NCBI GenBank assembly: GCA_903905685.1
Contig: CAIVHI010000459.1
Span: forward strand, 1 to 6,837
Direction of reading: 5' to 3'
Source of the DNA: an uncultured Bacteroidota bacterium
GTDB taxonomy: Bacteria > Bacteroidota > Bacteroidia > Chitinophagales > Chitinophagaceae
Length of the DNA: 6,837 bases
A model generated the notes under the pieces. It made no database searches. It saw only the letters and a program-made list of their open reading frames with translations, and had not been told where the DNA came from. Made by a program: the position numbers and the translations under genes. This document shows positions 4,794-6,837 of this stretch, one piece after another. Positions within the stretch are counted from its first letter, which is position 1. Every line of letters begins with the position of its first letter.

Positions 4794-6837
4794 ATGTCGA
4801 GGTTTTTTTTGGGGGTCCACAACGTCATCACCGGCAACAGGCTGTTGGCTTTGTTATGTGCCTTGGCCTTGCTAGGCGGCGGGGCCTTTGTGGCCCAAAA
4901 ACTGCGCTACAAAGAAGATGTAGGCCAACTGTTGCCCAAGGACAAAAACACCACCCCCACCACCGACCTGCTCCAGGGCCTGAATGCCACTGACAGGCTC
5001 ACCTTCATAGTTTCCCAAAAAGACAGCGGCACGGCCGAAGAGATGGCTGCCTATGCCGCCGCCCTCACCGACAGCCTTCAAACCGTTTGCGCACCCTTCG
5101 TGCGCGACATTCGGGCCCGCACGGGCGACAGTGACTTGAAACAGGTGTACGAATTTGTGTACCGACATCTCCCCCTGTTTCTGGACGATGCCGACTATGA
5201 AATACTGGCCCGGAGGGTGCGCACAGACAGCATCAACCGCATTTGCCGCGAGCATTTCAAATCCTTGCTTTCACCCACCGCGGTAGTCTCGAAGGGCTTC
5301 ATCCTACGAGACCCGTTGGGCATTACATTCTTGGCGCTCAACAAGTTGAGGAGGGTGGAGATGGGCGGCAATTTCACCACCAAGGGCGGCTACGTCGTCA
5401 CCATGGATGAAAAGAACCTGCTGCTGTTCGTCAACCCCACTTACCCGTCCAACGAAACCGCAAAAAACACGGAGTTCGTCAACATGCTGGCCCGTATAAC
5501 CGGCCATCTGGATGCGCAATTCAAAGGCCATATTGGCTGTTCCTACTTCGGTGGGGCGGTGGTGGCGGTGGGCAATGCCTCCCAAATCAAAACCGACATC
5601 CAACATACCTCCGTCTTCGCAGCACTGGGGTTGTTGCTGGTATTGGCGTTGTTCTACCGCAACTTGGGCATACCGTTGCTCATTTTCGTGCCTAGCATTT
5701 TCGGTGCGCTGGCGGGTATGTCGGTGCTGTATTTTATGAAGGGTACCGTATCCGCCATATCCTTGAGCATCAGCAGCATCTTGTTGGGGGAGACTACCGA
5801 TTACTCCATCTATGTGCTCACTTACCTGCGCAACAAGGGCGATGTGAAACGGCTTTATCGCGACATCACGAAGCCGCTGCTGTTATGTGGCATCACTACA
5901 TCGGTCACATTCCTATGCTTGGTGTTCGTCAAGACCGAGGCGTTGAAAGACCTCGGGATATTTGCCGCCGTGAGCGTGACGGCCTCTGCCATTTTCTCGC
6001 TTTTGGTGATACCCGCAATTTATACGCAGAAAGCCGGCAGAAAGCCGCGCGCCAACCCTGCCGACAATTTGGGTGCCTATGCCTGGCATAACAACAAAGG
6101 GATAGTTACGGCATTGGCCGTGCTGGTTTTCGCCTGCCTATTTGTGTATAAAAAAGCAGGCTTCAACAGCGATTTGGCTTCCATGAACTACATGCCCGGC
6201 AACGTGGCCAATGCCGGCCGCCTGCTAGACAGCCTCAACAATGCCACCGACTCCAAGACCCTCTACTTGGCGGTGGCAGATACCGACTTGAAGGGCGCCG
6301 CAAGGCGCAACGCCGCTCTTGCCGGCACACTATTCAAAATGCGGCTCGACCACCGCATTGCTTCCTACGTATCCGCAGCCCCCCTACTGCCTTCAGACTC
6401 CCTGCAAAACGCGCGCATCAAGAAATGGTACCGGTTTTGGGGAGAGCCGAGAAAGAGCGACGTGATTGGCGACCTTATTATGGGCGGACAGGCTGCCGGA
6501 TTCAAAGAGAGCGCCTTCATATCGTTCTGCGCCACACTCGACAAAAAATTCAACACGGTGCCCTTCGAAGAGTTGGAACGGGTAAAGACCTTCAGTCTCT
6601 CGGAATTCATCTCCCATAAGAACGGCCGGTACACCATCATCACGCCCGTCACAGTGCCCGAGTTCAAGCTGGCGGGCTTTTTCGATGCCATAAAGTCCTA
6701 TCCCGATGTGGTGGTGATAGACCGCAAGCAGACCAATGAAACCTTCCTGTCGTCGCTCAAAGACAATTTTTTGAGACTCATCAACTACTCATTGGTAGCC
6801 ATATTCATTTTGCTCTTGTTGGCATTCGGCAGTTTGG
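4794..6837 (+). CDS. MMPL/RND-superfamily exporter, 3' end cut off
   Basis: The frame is open from ATG 4794 to the window end (681 residues). It starts MSRFFLGVHNVITGNR, followed by membrane helix 1 (about 16-34) and YKEDVGQLLPKD (39-50). A periplasmic domain runs to about 270, then five helices (about 273-290, 293-312, 318-345, 364-383, 386-406) include LLGETTDYSIYVLTYLRN, with D336 as the likely proton-relay residue of MMPL proteins. Helix 7 lies near 437-453, followed by a second periplasmic domain (455-660) and the start of helix 8 (664 on). This is the duplicated RND layout, normally 12 helices in about 800 residues. Relatives in Bacteroidota are predicted lipid exporters, often near flexirubin or aryl-polyene genes; no such gene is seen here. 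A GGAGG at 4767 is 22 bases from the ATG and too far to set the start. Codons 4-7 contain T8 then G5 (4803-4815). Confidence 0.88.
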   Translation, partial: MSRFFLGVHNVITGNRLLALLCALALLGGGAFVAQKLRYKEDVGQLLPKDKNTTPTTDLLQGLNATDRLTFIVSQKDSGTAEEMAAYAAALTDSLQTVCAPFVRDIRARTGDSDLKQVYEFVYRHLPLFLDDADYEILARRVRTDSINRICREHFKSLLSPTAVVSKGFILRDPLGITFLALNKLRRVEMGGNFTTKGGYVVTMDEKNLLLFVNPTYPSNETAKNTEFVNMLARITGHLDAQFKGHIGCSYFGGAVVAVGNASQIKTDIQHTSVFAALGLLLVLALFYRNLGIPLLIFVPSIFGALAGMSVLYFMKGTVSAISLSISSILLGETTDYSIYVLTYLRNKGDVKRLYRDITKPLLLCGITTSVTFLCLVFVKTEALKDLGIFAAVSVTASAIFSLLVIPAIYTQKAGRKPRANPADNLGAYAWHNNKGIVTALAVLVFACLFVYKKAGFNSDLASMNYMPGNVANAGRLLDSLNNATDSKTLYLAVADTDLKGAARRNAALAGTLFKMRLDHRIASYVSAAPLLPSDSLQNARIKKWYRFWGEPRKSDVIGDLIMGGQAAGFKESAFISFCATLDKKFNTVPFEELERVKTFSLSEFISHKNGRYTIITPVTVPEFKLAGFFDAIKSYPDVVVIDRKQTNETFLSSLKDNFLRLINYSLVAIFILLLLAFGSL

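Noticed and set aside
4639..4875. 78-residue plus-strand open frame before the exporter
   Set aside because: It overlaps the inverted repeat and the true exporter start in another frame, and shows no recognisable domain.
4872..5255. 127-residue minus-strand open frame inside the exporter
   Set aside because: It is antisense to the periplasmic domain of the MMPL protein, whose frame is continuous for 681 codons.

Overview
The window looks like a chromosomal segment from a member of the Bacteroidota, possibly Chitinophagales, Sphingobacteriales or Cytophagales. The reasons are the style of the NusG and SecE proteins, an M23 peptidase tail and an MMPL exporter of types common in that phylum, the near absence of usefully placed Shine-Dalgarno sequences, and an upstream element matching the Bacteroidota promoter consensus (TTG, about 22 bases, TAnnTTTG). 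Most of the window is of fairly high GC (about 57% in a 60-base sample of the dinB gene). The stretch from about 1400 to 2840 is clearly AT-rich (about 30% GC in a 60-base sample at 2161-2220).

Layout. Positions 2-1252 (+) are the C-terminal part of an M23/LytM cell-wall peptidase, entering at the second His of its HxH motif. Facing it, on the minus strand, is a three-gene operon: an ADP-ribosyltransferase-like toxin candidate (2672-2133), a small antitoxin candidate (2128-1877) and a SecB-like chaperone (1880-1446). Upstream of that, on the same strand, lies a tRNA-Trp, secE, nusG cluster (3774-2839) with a good promoter at 3901-3869. On the plus strand follow a DinB-family protein (4105-4602) and a large MMPL/RND-type exporter (4794 to the window end, cut off).

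Main result. The AT-rich operon has the gene order and protein types of a toxin-antitoxin-chaperone (TAC) system, and most resembles the CmdTAC phage-defence type, in which an ADP-ribosyltransferase toxin is held by an antitoxin that needs a SecB-like chaperone. In this model the chaperone folds or protects the antitoxin through its aromatic C-terminal tail (ChAD), and loss of chaperone supply frees the toxin. The chaperone call is strong. The toxin and antitoxin calls rest on context and partial motifs. The operon lies directly downstream of nusG, where rplK would normally be, so the usual secE-nusG-rplKAJL-rpoBC order is broken; tuf is also absent upstream of tRNA-Trp.

An unusual detail is a perfect 8-bp hairpin followed by a T7 run inside the last codons of the antitoxin gene. 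It looks like an intrinsic terminator placed between antitoxin and chaperone, within the codons for the presumed chaperone-binding tail.
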